A stretch of 64,000 bases of DNA from the NCBI RefSeq assembly GCF_018343695.1, contig NZ_JAGYPJ010000001.1, positions 4,221,641 to 4,285,640 of the forward strand, in the 5' to 3' direction. The position numbers were made by a program, and so were the translations under genes. Numbering within the stretch: the stretch's first letter is position 1; every line of letters begins with the position of its first letter. Below are positions 9,536 to 22,046 of this stretch, piece by piece. The notes below the pieces were generated by a model. The model had not been told where the DNA came from. It saw only the letters and a list, made by a program, of their open reading frames with translations, and did not search any database. Origin of the DNA: Lederbergia citrisecunda. Lineage in GTDB: Bacteria; Bacillota; Bacilli; Bacillales; Bacillaceae_C.

Positions 9536-9608
9536 GGCTGCCGAATCTATGGGCAGCCTACCTTTATTTATGGACTAATAGTATACTGGATTCATGTAGG
9601 CGGAAAAA

Positions 9609-9917
9609 ATGGAAATGGGTAAAGAAATTATGGGTATGCTTCATGAGATAAAGATATATTGAATGGCATAACACGATTTTAAAAGAGCACAGCCAAAAAT
9701 TGGACATGCATAGTGACACATTATAAGTGGGCTAAGAAATGGACAAGAAATGCTAAAAGCTGAGTTAAGCGAAATGCGGCTTCAAAATGCAAAAGAGTTT
9801 GGAGAAATTAAAGAACAAATGAAAGACATGGGAGATAGCAACGATTTCCTCAAAGATGACACATGGCATATTAAAAAAGATATCCTACGAATAAAAAAAA
9901 CAATGGGAATGTCATGA
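9609..9917 (+). pseudogene. Decayed small coiled-coil protein gene
   Basis: Pieces of one small acidic coiled-coil protein are spread over two frames with stops. The N-terminal piece reads MEMGKEIMGMLHEIK and is broken by an apparent one-base loss near 9656. After further damage, a long C-terminal piece runs in another frame as LRNGQEMLKAELSEMRLQNA and onward to a stop at 9915-9917, with heptad-like spacing and ending in KKTMGMS. The family is unknown to me; small helical proteins of this look are common in Bacillus. The ordered frame shifts argue for a remnant rather than chance. Confidence 0.5.
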
Positions 9918-9984
9918 ATATACTTACCATTAGAACACCTACACATAAAAGCCTCAGAAACCTCATAAAAATGAATTCCGTATT

Positions 9985-10044
9985 AAAACAGCTACGTATT
10001 ATTTTTCTTAAAAAGGTAGATAAGCTCGTAGCTGTTTTTTATTA
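9985..10044. terminator. Terminator upstream of ilvE
   Basis: AAAACAGCTACG (9985-9996) pairs with CGTAGCTGTTTT (10027-10038), followed by a T-rich tract. It would insulate the ilv-leu operon from the pot side and can act in both directions. Confidence 0.7.
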
Positions 10045-10146
10045 TTTTTTGATTTTAAAAATTCATAAATAGTACAAATTTTTGAAACCTTGGTGCAAAA
10101 ACAATGAAAACGGATACAAAATAAATGGACTTTTTCCAACTGATAA

Positions 10147-10161
10147 AACATTCTGAAAATG
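10147..10161. promoter_or_regulatory. Candidate CodY box at the ilvE promoter
   Basis: AACATTCTGAAAATG matches the CodY consensus AATTTTCWGAAAATT at 12 of 15 positions. It lies directly upstream of the -35 element, where binding would affect the operon promoter. CodY is the GTP- and branched-chain-amino-acid-sensing repressor that controls ilv-leu genes in Bacillus. Seen in sequence; binding is inferred. Confidence 0.65.
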
Positions 10162-10164
10162 TAC

Positions 10165-10193
10165 TTGACCTTTCTGCAATACCGCGGTATCAT
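10165..10193 (+). promoter_or_regulatory. Sigma-A promoter of ilvE-ilvD
   Basis: TTGACC (10165-10170), an exact 17-bp spacer and TATCAT (10188-10193). The leader to the ilvE ATG at 10256 is then about 55 nt. An in-frame ATG at 10193 overlaps the -10 and so cannot be the start. Confidence 0.75.
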
Positions 10194-10255
10194 TGGAACA
10201 ATTTAATAAATCTAAACAACCTGAAAATAATTACTACAGAGAGGGGCGAATAGCG

Positions 10256-11155
10256 ATGAGTGAACAATTGATCTTCCTTGACGGCAAATTCGTGAAAAAA
10301 GAAGATGCTGTCGTGTCAGTGTATGATCATGGATTTCTCTATGGAGATGGTATCTTTGAGGGAATTCGTGCATACTCTGGGAATGTGTTTCGCTTAGACG
10401 AGCACTTAACAAGACTTTATGACTCAGCGAAATCAATCATGTTAACCATTCCATACACGAAAGAGGAGATGGCTCATATTGTTGCCGAAACACTCCGCAA
10501 AAATGATTTAACAAATGGATATGTTCGCCTCGTTGTTTCACGTGGGGTTGGTGACTTAGGTTTAAGTCCATACTCCTGTAAAAATGCAACAGTGCTTGTC
10601 ATTGCTGAACCGTTACGTATTTATTCAAAAGAATTATATGAAACAGGTCTTGATATCGTAACAGTTGCGACGAGACGGAATCGTTCAGATGTATTAAATC
10701 CAATGGTAAAATCTTTAAACTACTTAAATAATGTTCTTGTAAAAATAGAAGCAACACTTGCTGGAGTTCCTGAAGCATTAATGCTTAATGATCAAGGGTA
10801 TGTAGCGGAAGGATCAGCGGACAACATCTTTATCATAAGAGATAAAAAAATACTGACACCTCCGGGACATGTCGGTGCACTTGTTGGTATTACAAGAAAT
10901 GCCATTATAGATATAGCACGTGTAAAAGGTTATGAAGTAGAGGAAGCTGTTTTTACACGCCATGATGTATATACAGCTGATGAAGTCTTTTTAACTGGAA
11001 CTGCTGCGGAAGTTATAGCGGTTAAAACAGTTGATGGACGCATTATTGGCGACGGGAAGCCAGGTCCTATCACGAATGAGTTGCTCGAAAGCTTTCGTGA
11101 ACTGACACTCACAGACGGATACAAATTATACGATGAGTTACATGTAGCGAATTAA
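10256..11155 (+). CDS. ilvE: Branched-chain amino acid aminotransferase IlvE
   Basis: A 299-residue PLP-dependent class IV aminotransferase that performs the last step of Ile, Val and Leu synthesis with glutamate as donor. It has the family's [17 protein letters not shown] near residues 22-38 and the PLP lysine in [12 protein letters not shown] (about 150-161). [20 protein letters not shown] and [12 protein letters not shown] follow. The ATG at 10256 has GAGAGGGG upstream; the longer frame from 10193 begins inside the promoter. It is the first gene of the operon, 20 bp before ilvD. Confidence 0.93.
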   Translation: MSEQLIFLDGKFVKKEDAVVSVYDHGFLYGDGIFEGIRAYSGNVFRLDEHLTRLYDSAKSIMLTIPYTKEEMAHIVAETLRKNDLTNGYVRLVVSRGVGDLGLSPYSCKNATVLVIAEPLRIYSKELYETGLDIVTVATRRNRSDVLNPMVKSLNYLNNVLVKIEATLAGVPEALMLNDQGYVAEGSADNIFIIRDKKILTPPGHVGALVGITRNAIIDIARVKGYEVEEAVFTRHDVYTADEVFLTGTAAEVIAVKTVDGRIIGDGKPGPITNELLESFRELTLTDGYKLYDELHVAN

Positions 11156-11174
11156 TGAAACAGGAGATGTCATA

Positions 11175-12839
11175 ATGAGAAGCGATATGATAAAGAAGGG
11201 GATTGATCGTGCCCCACACCGCAGCTTATTATATGCCACAGGTGTAAAAACAAGAGATTTAGAGAAACCTTTTATTGGTGTATGTAATTCATATATTGAT
11301 ATTATTCCTGGCCACAAACACCTTAGAGAATTTGCAGATGTTGTAAAAGAAGCTATTTGGGAAGCCGGTGGAGTTCCGTTTGAATTTAACACTATCGGAG
11401 TAGATGACGGAATCGCAATGGGCCACATCGGTATGCGATACTCTTTACCAAGTAGAGAGCTTATCGCCGACGCAGCAGAGACCGTGATTAATGCACACTG
11501 GTTTGATGGCGTATTTTACATCCCTAACTGTGACAAAATCACACCGGGTATGTTGATGGCTGCGTATAGAACGAATGTCCCATCGATTTTTGTTTCAGGT
11601 GGTCCAATGGAAGGTGGAGTTTCTTCTGAAGGTGAGCCTTTAACATTGACTTCTGTTTTTGAAGGGGTCGGAGCTTATCATGCGGGGAAAATGTCTGCTG
11701 AAAAACTTCTAGATATCGAACAAAACGCTTGCCCGACTTGTGGGTCATGTTCAGGAATGTTTACAGCAAACTCTATGAACTCATTGATGGAAATGCTTGG
11801 TGTAGCCTTACCTGGAAATGGTACAATTGTAGCAACTTCAAATGAGCGTCACAGATTAATTAAAGAAGCTGCTCATCATTTAGTTAGAATGGTAAAAGAA
11901 AACATTAAGCCTCGTGATTTAATTAGCGAACAAACAATTGATGATGCATTTGCACTAGATATGGCTATGGGTGGATCAACAAATACAGTTCTTCACACAT
12001 TAGCTATTGCGCATGAAGCAGATATCGAATACGATTTATCTCGTATAAACGAAGTAGCAAAACGCGTTCCTTACTTATCAAAAATTGCTCCTGCATCAGA
12101 CTATACGATGCAAGATGTACATGATGCTGGTGGAGTCAGTGCCATTATACGTGAATTATGTGAAATGGGTGCAATTGAGAGGGATAGAATGACGGTAACT
12201 GGTAAAACTGTCTATGAAAATGTAAAAGACCATGTTATTACAAATCCAAAAGTTATAAGGCCAAGTGAAGATCCATATAGCCCAGTCGGCGGACTTTCAA
12301 TACTATTTGGAAACATAGCTCCAGACGGAGGAGTCATTAAAGTAGGTGCGGTTGACCCGTCCATCAAAACATTCCTTGGTAAAGCAATTGTTTTCGAATC
12401 TCAAGAAGATGCTCAACAAGGAATCAACGATGGTACTGTAAAAGAAGGTCACGTAGTAGTTATCCGTTATGAAGGACCTAAAGGCGGACCGGGAATGCCG
12501 GAAATGCTCGCACCAACAGCAGCGATTGCAGGTAGAGGTCTTGGAACAAAGGTTGCCCTTATCACAGACGGTCGTTTTTCAGGAGCGTCGAGAGGTATTT
12601 CAATCGGACATATTTCTCCGGAAGCAGCAGAAGGCGGTCCTATCGCTCTTGTTGAGGATGGAGATGAAATCTTCATCGATTTAACAAATCGTACGATTGA
12701 ATTGAAAGTTTCAGATGATGTTTTAGCTGAGCGTAAAGCGAATTTAAAACCATTTGAGCCAAAAATTAAAAAGGGTTATCTAGCTAGATACTCTAAGCTC
12801 GTTACATCTGCCAGCACAGGCGGAGTAATGAAAATATGA
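11175..12839 (+). CDS. ilvD: Dihydroxy-acid dehydratase IlvD
   Basis: A 554-residue Fe-S dehydratase that converts dihydroxy-isovalerate and its methylvalerate analogue to the 2-oxo acids. Cluster-binding cysteines lie in [11 protein letters not shown] and [16 protein letters not shown]; the usual [20 protein letters not shown] motif is near the C-terminus. The length is normal for the family. AGGAG lies before the ATG. The end of the gene overlaps a second predicted promoter that drives the T-box-controlled ilvB group. Confidence 0.95.
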   Translation: MRSDMIKKGIDRAPHRSLLYATGVKTRDLEKPFIGVCNSYIDIIPGHKHLREFADVVKEAIWEAGGVPFEFNTIGVDDGIAMGHIGMRYSLPSRELIADAAETVINAHWFDGVFYIPNCDKITPGMLMAAYRTNVPSIFVSGGPMEGGVSSEGEPLTLTSVFEGVGAYHAGKMSAEKLLDIEQNACPTCGSCSGMFTANSMNSLMEMLGVALPGNGTIVATSNERHRLIKEAAHHLVRMVKENIKPRDLISEQTIDDAFALDMAMGGSTNTVLHTLAIAHEADIEYDLSRINEVAKRVPYLSKIAPASDYTMQDVHDAGGVSAIIRELCEMGAIERDRMTVTGKTVYENVKDHVITNPKVIRPSEDPYSPVGGLSILFGNIAPDGGVIKVGAVDPSIKTFLGKAIVFESQEDAQQGINDGTVKEGHVVVIRYEGPKGGPGMPEMLAPTAAIAGRGLGTKVALITDGRFSGASRGISIGHISPEAAEGGPIALVEDGDEIFIDLTNRTIELKVSDDVLAERKANLKPFEPKIKKGYLARYSKLVTSASTGGVMKI

Positions 12840-12864
12840 CAAAAAATTGAATTCATGATATAAC
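12836..12864 (+). promoter_or_regulatory. Predicted internal promoter for the ilvB T-box transcript
   Basis: ATGACA (12836-12841), a 17-bp spacer and TATAAC (12859-12864) overlap the ilvD stop. Transcription would start near 12871, just where the T-box leader begins. That position makes the weak -35 more believable. Confidence 0.5.
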
Positions 12865-12870
12865 TGAATG

Positions 12871-13147
12871 AACAATCGACAAAAGCCATGAAGAGGTAAA
12901 AATAAATGGAGTTCTGTATTACCAGAGAGCCGGAACTGCTGGAAACCGGCATTACAGCCATTTGTGACATCGCCTTGGAGCGGGAACCCGGAAAGTAAAT
13001 TGCGAGTAGGGGTTCACGGGGATAAAATAAAGTTCCCGTTATCAATGAGTGACATAAAGTCGCTCCAGAGTCAGTGATTTACACTGAAAAGTAGGGTGGT
13101 ACCATGAAAAGTTTTTTCATCCCTGCATAAAAGGTTCTCCTTTTTTG
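12871..13147 (+). ncRNA. T-box riboswitch upstream of ilvB, probably isoleucine-specific
   Basis: A tRNA-sensing leader. It has the T-box core AGGGTGGTACC (13093-13103), an upstream AGAGAG element in stem I and a specifier region GTGACATCGCCTTGGAG. By position within this conserved pattern, the specifier triplet is ATC (12969-12971), an isoleucine codon, followed by a purine. The T-box half can pair either with upstream sequence (antiterminator) or with ATGAAAA/TTTTCAT and AAAAGG/CCTTTT hairpins leading to T6 (terminator). B. subtilis ilv-leu uses a leucine specifier, so an isoleucine triplet here would differ. The specifier was assigned by pattern, not by a folded model. Confidence 0.85.
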
Positions 13148-13176
13148 TGGGCTGAAAAGGCTTTTTTTATTTTTTA

Positions 13177-13257
13177 TCGAAAAGCGCAAGCGCCTTTTCA
13201 TCGACGTAGGGAAGAGTCCTAAAGTCCACTAGTCGATAGGCGCTGTAGCTAGTCAAA
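13177..13257. repeat. Dispersed repeat family A, short copy 3
   Basis: TCGAAAAGCGCAAGCGCC followed by TCATCGACGTAGGG and AGTCGATAGGCGCTGTAGCT. The outer parts match the ends of copies 1 and 2, while the central part is missing. The copy sits between the T-box terminator and the ilvB start, inside the operon leader. Confidence 0.65.
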
Positions 13258-13347
13258 GAAAAACTGTTATTTTATAGATTTAATGCATTAAATGATTGAA
13301 ATGCGATATGTTTTAAAAAAATAAAAAATGAAAGGAAGGCGCTAGAG

Positions 13348-15086
13348 GTGAGTATGGGTATCCCGATGGGAGCGAGTGATCAAACATCTGACACGGCAAC
13401 TAAAGTACAAGTGAAAACAGGGGCAGACCTTTTTATCGAGGCTCTTCAAAAAGAGAACGTTGAGATTATGTTCGGTTATCCTGGAGGAGCTGCACTGCCA
13501 ATATATGATGCATTGCACAAAAATCCAATTAAGCATGTATTGACTAGACACGAACAAGGCGCTATACATGCTGCGGAAGGCTATGCAAGGGTAACGGGAA
13601 AACCAGGAGTTGTTATTGCAACCTCTGGACCTGGCGCTACTAACTTAGTAACTGGAATCGCGGATGCCATGATGGATTCATTGCCACTCGTTGTGTTTAC
13701 TGGTCAGGTTGCTAGCTCAGCACTTGGAACAGATGCTTTCCAAGAATCCGATATTGTTGGTATTACAATGCCAATTACAAAACATAATTATCAAATAAAA
13801 AAGATTGAAGACCTAGGAAGAATCATAAAAGAAGCTTTTTATATAGCGTCTACAGGACGTCCGGGACCGGTTCTAATTGATATTCCAAAAGATATTGCTT
13901 CACAAGAAGTAACAGAGGTATTTCCTGATGCTACAATAAATCTACCAGGCTACCAACCAACAACAAAGCCAAATTATTTGCAACTGCAAAAACTTGTAAG
14001 TGTTATAGCTAATGCGAAAAAGCCACTAATTCTTGCAGGTGCCGGGGTACAATTCGCAAAAGCGTCAGATTATTTAAAAGAATTCGTAGAAAAAACTGGT
14101 TTTCCAATAACAAACACACTTCTTGGATTAGGTACAATCCCTGGGGATCATCCACAATTTTTAGGAATGGCGGGAATGCACGGAACTTATACATCCAATA
14201 TGGCCATTACGGATTGCGATTTGCTAATTAATATTGGAGCTCGTTTCGATGACCGACTAACTGGTAATTTGAAGCATTTTGCTCCAAATGCAACAGTTGC
14301 TCATATTGACATTGACCCAGCTGAGATTGGCAAAAATGTTCCAACTGCAATTCCAATTGTTGGAGATGCGAAGATTGTTTTGGAAGAGTTACTGAATATG
14401 GAATTAACGATTCCGGATATCTCAGAGTGGACGGATGTAATACAAGAAAGTAAAGAAAAATATCCGTATAAAACTCCAGCTTCACCAGAAGATTCTCTTT
14501 CTTCACCACACGTTATAAAAATGATTCACGACATTACTGGTGGAGATGCCATTGTTACCACAGACGTTGGTCAGCATCAAATGTGGGCAGCACAATATTA
14601 CGGATTAAATGGTCCGAATAATTGGGTTACTTCAGGTGGACTTGGAACGATGGGCTTTGGATTCCCTTCAGCGATTGGAGCACAATTAGCTGATCCTAGT
14701 AAAACTGTTGTAGCAGTTACGGGAGATGGCGGTTTCCAAATGACATTGCAAGAACTTTCTGTCATAAAAGAGCTGAACCTTCCTGTAAAAATTGTAATCC
14801 TTAATAACAAGTGTCTTGGAATGGTTCGACAATGGCAACAAACGTTTTATGAAGAACGTTATTCACATTCCTTAATTCCAAACCAGCCGGATTTTATAAA
14901 GCTTGCTGAAGCTTATGGAATTAAAGGATATATAGCTACTACAGAGGAAGAAGCAAAAGCTGTATTTGAAGAAGCCTTCAGTATCCCAGAGCCTGTATTA
15001 ATCGATTGCCGAGTAATCCAAACTGAAAATGTTTATCCGATGGTTGCTCCAGGCAAAGGGCTTCATGAAATGATAGGGGTGGGAGA

Positions 15087-15090
<4 letters not shown>
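13348..15090 (+). CDS. ilvB: Acetolactate synthase large subunit IlvB
   Basis: A 580-residue thiamine-diphosphate enzyme that makes acetolactate or acetohydroxybutyrate, the committed step of branched-chain synthesis. Motifs: [33 protein letters not shown] (catalytic Glu), [20 protein letters not shown], and the ThDP motif [14 protein letters not shown] with [11 protein letters not shown]. The start is GTG 13348, with AAGGAAGG about eight bases upstream; ATG 13354 is possible. The next gene starts 4 bp before its stop, fitting the catalytic-regulatory subunit pair. Confidence 0.95.
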
Positions 15091-18185
<3,095 letters not shown>

Positions 18186-18203
18186 GAATTTTTGGGGAGG
18201 AAG

Positions 18204-19274
18204 ATGGGTTTGAAGAAACGAGTAGCGGTATTACGAGGTGACGGAATAGGTAAAGAAGTAACAGATGCTGCCATATCTGTATTAGAAGCGATTGGGCGTC
18301 GTTTTCATCATGAATTTGAATGGGTATACGGTTTACTTGGTGGAGAAGCCATTGACACAGTTGGCCAGCCATTACCTGATGAAACAATCCGAATTTGTGA
18401 AGAAAGTGATGCGATTATTCTCGGAGCAGTCGGCGGACCAAAATGGGATAATCATCCGTCTCATCTTCGACCTGAAAAAGGGCTTCTTCAAATTCGTAAA
18501 CACTTTGAATTAAGTGTAAATCTTCGGCCGGTTCAAGCATTCAAAAGCCTGCTCTCTGTTTCTCCTTTGAAGGAAGAAGTTGCTGAAGGTGTAGATATGA
18601 TGATTGTCAGGGAACTAACTGGTGGTTTATATTTCGGTGAGCCAAGTTTCCATGATAATGATAAGGCTGTTGACACTTTAGTTTATGGTCGTGATGAAAT
18701 CGAGCGCGTTGTCGTTCACGCATTTGAATTGGCAAAGCAGCGCAGGAACAAAGTGACTTCAGTTGATAAAGCAAATGTACTTGAATCAAGCAAACTATGG
18801 AGAAAAATAGTAGAAGAAGTTGCTGCTAGATACCCAGAAGTAGAGTACGATCATATGCTTGTTGATGCTGCGGCGATGAAACTAATCACGTATCCATCTG
18901 CATTCGATGTTATTGTAACTGAAAATATGTTTGGAGATATTTTAAGTGACGAAGCTTCTGTTATTACAGGATCATTAGGCATGTTGCCTTCTGCTAGTCT
19001 TCGTGTGGATGGCTTTGGATTATACGAACCAATCCATGGGTCAGCACCAGATATAGCCGGGAAAAATATCGCCAATCCAATTGGAGCCATTTTATCAACA
19101 GCCATGATGCTTCGTAGTTCATTTAGTATGTTGGAAGAAGCGAATACATTAGAGACAGCTGTTAAAAATGTTCTAGAAGCAGGTTTCTGTACAAGTGAAT
19201 TCAAAAATATCGGTAGACAAATTTTATCTACAACTGAAATGACAGAAAAAATCATTAGTGAAATAGAACGGTGA
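18204..19274 (+). CDS. leuB: 3-Isopropylmalate dehydrogenase LeuB
   Basis: A 356-residue NAD- and Mg-dependent beta-decarboxylating dehydrogenase. It has RGDGIGKEVTDAAISVLEA near the N-terminus, the substrate-arginine region LRPVQAFKSL, VRELTGGLYFGEPS and the C-terminal NMFGDILSDEASVITGSLG with HGSAPDIAGKNIANPIGAIL. The family usually has LPGDGIG; here it is LRGDGIG. ATG 18204 lies only three bases after GGGGAGG, so TTG 18210 (giving MKKRVAVL) is an equally good start. Confidence 0.93.
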   Translation: MGLKKRVAVLRGDGIGKEVTDAAISVLEAIGRRFHHEFEWVYGLLGGEAIDTVGQPLPDETIRICEESDAIILGAVGGPKWDNHPSHLRPEKGLLQIRKHFELSVNLRPVQAFKSLLSVSPLKEEVAEGVDMMIVRELTGGLYFGEPSFHDNDKAVDTLVYGRDEIERVVVHAFELAKQRRNKVTSVDKANVLESSKLWRKIVEEVAARYPEVEYDHMLVDAAAMKLITYPSAFDVIVTENMFGDILSDEASVITGSLGMLPSASLRVDGFGLYEPIHGSAPDIAGKNIANPIGAILSTAMMLRSSFSMLEEANTLETAVKNVLEAGFCTSEFKNIGRQILSTTEMTEKIISEIER

Positions 19275-19285
19275 GGTGAAGAAAG

Positions 19286-20701
19286 ATGGGCAAAACAATC
19301 ATTGAAAAGATTTGGGAGAAGCACGTCGTTCATCGAGAAGAAGGGAAACCAGATTTGCTATATATCGATCTTCATCTCGTGCATGAAGTAACTTCTCCGC
19401 AAGCGTTTGAAGGCTTGCGAATGAATGGAAGAAAAGTACGTAGACCAGATTTAACATTTGCTACGATGGATCATAACGTACCAACTCGTTTGAATGAAGC
19501 AATTACAGATCCAATTTCCGAAAAGCAAATGACGACGCTTGAAAAAAACTGTGTCGAATTTGGCGTTCCTTTAGCTGGAATGGGTCATCCAGATCAAGGG
19601 ATTGTTCACGTTATTGGGCCTGAATTAGGATTAACTCAGCCTGGTAAAACGATTGTTTGTGGAGATAGCCATACATCCACACATGGTGCATTTGGTGCAT
19701 TGGCGTTCGGGATAGGTACGAGTGAAGTGGAGCACGTTCTTTCAACTCAAACTTTGTGGCAGGCAAAACCGAAAACGATGCAAGTACAAGTGAACGGTGA
19801 ACTAGGTAAAGGGGTAACTTCAAAAGACTTAATTTTGGCGATTATTGCAAAATACGGTATCAACGTTGGAACAGGCCATATTTTTGAATATACAGGCGAA
19901 GCCATCAGAAAATTAACGATGGAACAACGGATGACGGTTTGCAATATGTCCATTGAAGCTGGTGCAAAAGCTGGATTAATCAGTCCTGACGAAACAACAT
20001 TTGCTTATTTGGAAGGCCGCACTCATGTTCCTGCTAGTGAAGAATTTGAAAAATTAAAAGCAGAATGGCTAGAGCTTGCAACTGATCCAGATGCTACGTA
20101 TGATGCTGTCATTGAAATTGATGCTTCTGAAATAGAACCCGTCGTAACATGGGGTACAAACCCTGGGATGGGCGTTGGTGTAAATGGATCTGTTCCACGA
20201 CCTGAAGATGGAAAAACGGATGCGGAAAAAGCGGAAATTGAAAAAGCACTTGAATATATGGGACTTGAAGGCGGAACAAAAATGACAGATATTGAAATTC
20301 AATATGTGTTCATCGGTTCTTGTACGAATTCTCGAATTGAAGACCTTCGTGCGGCTTCTGAAATTGTTACTGGTAAGAAAGTGAAAAGTTCCGTGAATGC
20401 AATTGTCGTGCCTGGATCACATTCAGTTAAGAGACAAGCGGAAGCGGAAGGGTTAGATAAAATTTTTATTGATGCTGGATTCGAATGGCGTGAATCTGGA
20501 TGCAGTATGTGTCTTGCAATGAACGCTGACCAAGTTCCTGCAGGTATGAGATGTGCCTCTACATCAAATCGTAACTTTGAAGGTCGCCAAGGAAATGGCT
20601 CTCGTACACACTTAGTAAGCCCTGCAATGGCAGCAGCTGCAGCGATTGCTGGACGTTTCGTCGACGTTCGTACATTTTCACAAGAGGAGGCGCTTGTATG
20701 A
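19286..20701 (+). CDS. leuC: 3-Isopropylmalate dehydratase large subunit LeuC
   Basis: A 471-residue aconitase-family subunit that carries the 4Fe-4S cluster. Cluster cysteines lie in [17 protein letters not shown] and [13 protein letters not shown], with the aconitase signature [19 protein letters not shown] near residues 130-148. It works with LeuD to isomerise 2- to 3-isopropylmalate. GAGGTGAAGAAAG precedes the ATG, and the stop overlaps the leuD ATG (ATGA). Confidence 0.95.
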   Translation: MGKTIIEKIWEKHVVHREEGKPDLLYIDLHLVHEVTSPQAFEGLRMNGRKVRRPDLTFATMDHNVPTRLNEAITDPISEKQMTTLEKNCVEFGVPLAGMGHPDQGIVHVIGPELGLTQPGKTIVCGDSHTSTHGAFGALAFGIGTSEVEHVLSTQTLWQAKPKTMQVQVNGELGKGVTSKDLILAIIAKYGINVGTGHIFEYTGEAIRKLTMEQRMTVCNMSIEAGAKAGLISPDETTFAYLEGRTHVPASEEFEKLKAEWLELATDPDATYDAVIEIDASEIEPVVTWGTNPGMGVGVNGSVPRPEDGKTDAEKAEIEKALEYMGLEGGTKMTDIEIQYVFIGSCTNSRIEDLRAASEIVTGKKVKSSVNAIVVPGSHSVKRQAEAEGLDKIFIDAGFEWRESGCSMCLAMNADQVPAGMRCASTSNRNFEGRQGNGSRTHLVSPAMAAAAAIAGRFVDVRTFSQEEALV

Positions 20702-21276
20702 AGCCGATTAAAGAAGTAACGAGCGTACTTGCGCCGTTAGATCGTTCGAATGTAGATACAGACCAAATCATCCCTAAGCAATTTTTAAAAAGAATTGAGC
20801 GTACTGGTTTCGGGAAATATTTGTTCTATCATTGGCGTTATGATGATAATGGAGTAGAAAGAGCGGACTTCGAGTTGAATAAACCTGAGTACGCAGGCAG
20901 TGAAATTTTAATCGCAAGGGAAAACTTTGGCTGTGGTTCTTCCCGTGAACATGCTCCTTGGGCACTGGACGATTATGGATTTCGTGTCATTATCGCGATA
21001 AACTTTGCCGATATCTTTTATAACAACAGCTTTAAAAACGGACTTCTTCCGATACAGCTTTCCGAAGCGGAAGTGGAAGATTTATTGAAGAAGTCGCAAG
21101 AAAAGCCATTGAAAATCACCGTTTCACTTGAAACCGAAACGATTGTTACGGAAGATGGCGACACGTATTCATTTAAAGTCGACCCATACCGCCGTCAAGT
21201 GTTATTAAACGGTTGGGACGATATTGCATTAACACTGTTACATGAAGATAAAATTTCAGCGTATGAGAATCGCTGA
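20698..21276 (+). CDS. leuD: 3-Isopropylmalate dehydratase small subunit LeuD
   Basis: A 192-residue swivel domain subunit of isopropylmalate isomerase. It has [15 protein letters not shown] near residue 19 and the substrate-binding [19 protein letters not shown] near residue 75. GAGGAGG lies upstream, and the ATG overlaps the leuC stop by 4 bp. It is the last gene of the operon and is followed by a strong terminator. Confidence 0.95.
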   Translation: MKPIKEVTSVLAPLDRSNVDTDQIIPKQFLKRIERTGFGKYLFYHWRYDDNGVERADFELNKPEYAGSEILIARENFGCGSSREHAPWALDDYGFRVIIAINFADIFYNNSFKNGLLPIQLSEAEVEDLLKKSQEKPLKITVSLETETIVTEDGDTYSFKVDPYRRQVLLNGWDDIALTLLHEDKISAYENR

Positions 21277-21285
21277 AGGTAAAAT

Positions 21286-21341
21286 TAAGCTACTCATTCC
21301 CTATCTAATCTTGATTTTGAGGGAGTGAGTGGCTTATTTTT
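21286..21341 (+). terminator. Terminator of the ilv-leu operon
   Basis: TAAGCTACTCATTCCCT pairs with AGGGAGTGAGTGGCTTA (one mismatch region) and is followed by TTTTT. It marks the operon end. Confidence 0.85.
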
Positions 21342-21528
21342 AGATTATAATAAAGTTGTTAAAAATATCAGACGTGTTATTCCGTTGGTAAGGATTACAC
21401 TAACAGGCAAGTTAATTCAATAAGCAAAAATTAAAGTATTTCTTTTTATTATTATAAGAAGGAGTAAATACTTAAAGGTTTCCATCACTTTTATTTGCTC
21501 ATTTATTTTGTCTGTGTTACAGAAATAG

Positions 21529-21557
21529 TTGAATTACTTTTAGCAAGTTGATATATT
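21529..21557 (+). promoter_or_regulatory. Sigma-A promoter of proS
   Basis: TTGAAT (21529-21534), a 17-bp spacer and TATATT (21552-21557). It places the transcript start just before the T-box leader. Between the leuD terminator and this promoter (21342-21528) I see nothing else. Confidence 0.65.
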
Positions 21558-21562
21558 AATTT

Positions 21563-21815
21563 CTAAATATGTAATCAATGACGTGATCAAGTAAATAAGG
21601 ATTGTGAAACAGAAAATATAGCCTTGGCTGAAAGCTATATCACCTCTTCTTATTGAACCCTACCACTGAGATGTTAGATAAAAACTGACCGAGTCGTTTC
21701 GTTACAAACGTTTAGAGGACTTAATATTTATTATTAATGTCGAACTAAGGTGGTACCACGTCTATTAGCGTAAAGGCGTCCTTTTTTGAGGACTCTTTAT
21801 GCTTTTTTTATTTTG
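21563..21815 (+). ncRNA. T-box riboswitch upstream of proS, proline-specific
   Basis: It has the T-box core AAGGTGGTACCACG (21747-21760), then a strong terminator: GCGTAAAGGCGTCC pairs with GGACTCTTTATGC before T7. The specifier region reads TTGAACCCTACCACTGAG, in which the triplet CCT (21659-21661) is a proline codon followed by A. This matches the downstream prolyl-tRNA synthetase gene, an internal check on the assignment. Uncharged tRNA-Pro should promote readthrough. Confidence 0.9.
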
Positions 21816-22046
21816 GCTGTTTCGTAAAAATTTGTTGTTTTTGTAAAAGCCCAAAAGCCGGCTTTTACCCCCTAAAAGGTGAATTTAGCGGTTCTTATGA
21901 AGGACGAAGCTATTTTCTCAGCGGAATGACCACGTTTTGAGTTCCAATTTATTTTTATTATTAAAATTAATAAACAATAGCAACAATGTTTAAGAAAAGA
22001 GCGTTTATTTTTTAAAGTTATTTCATTTTCTCAGGAGGAAAAGACG

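Noticed and set aside
18851-19333. A 160-codon minus-strand frame inside leuB
   Set aside because: It is the antisense shadow of leuB, with no ribosome site.
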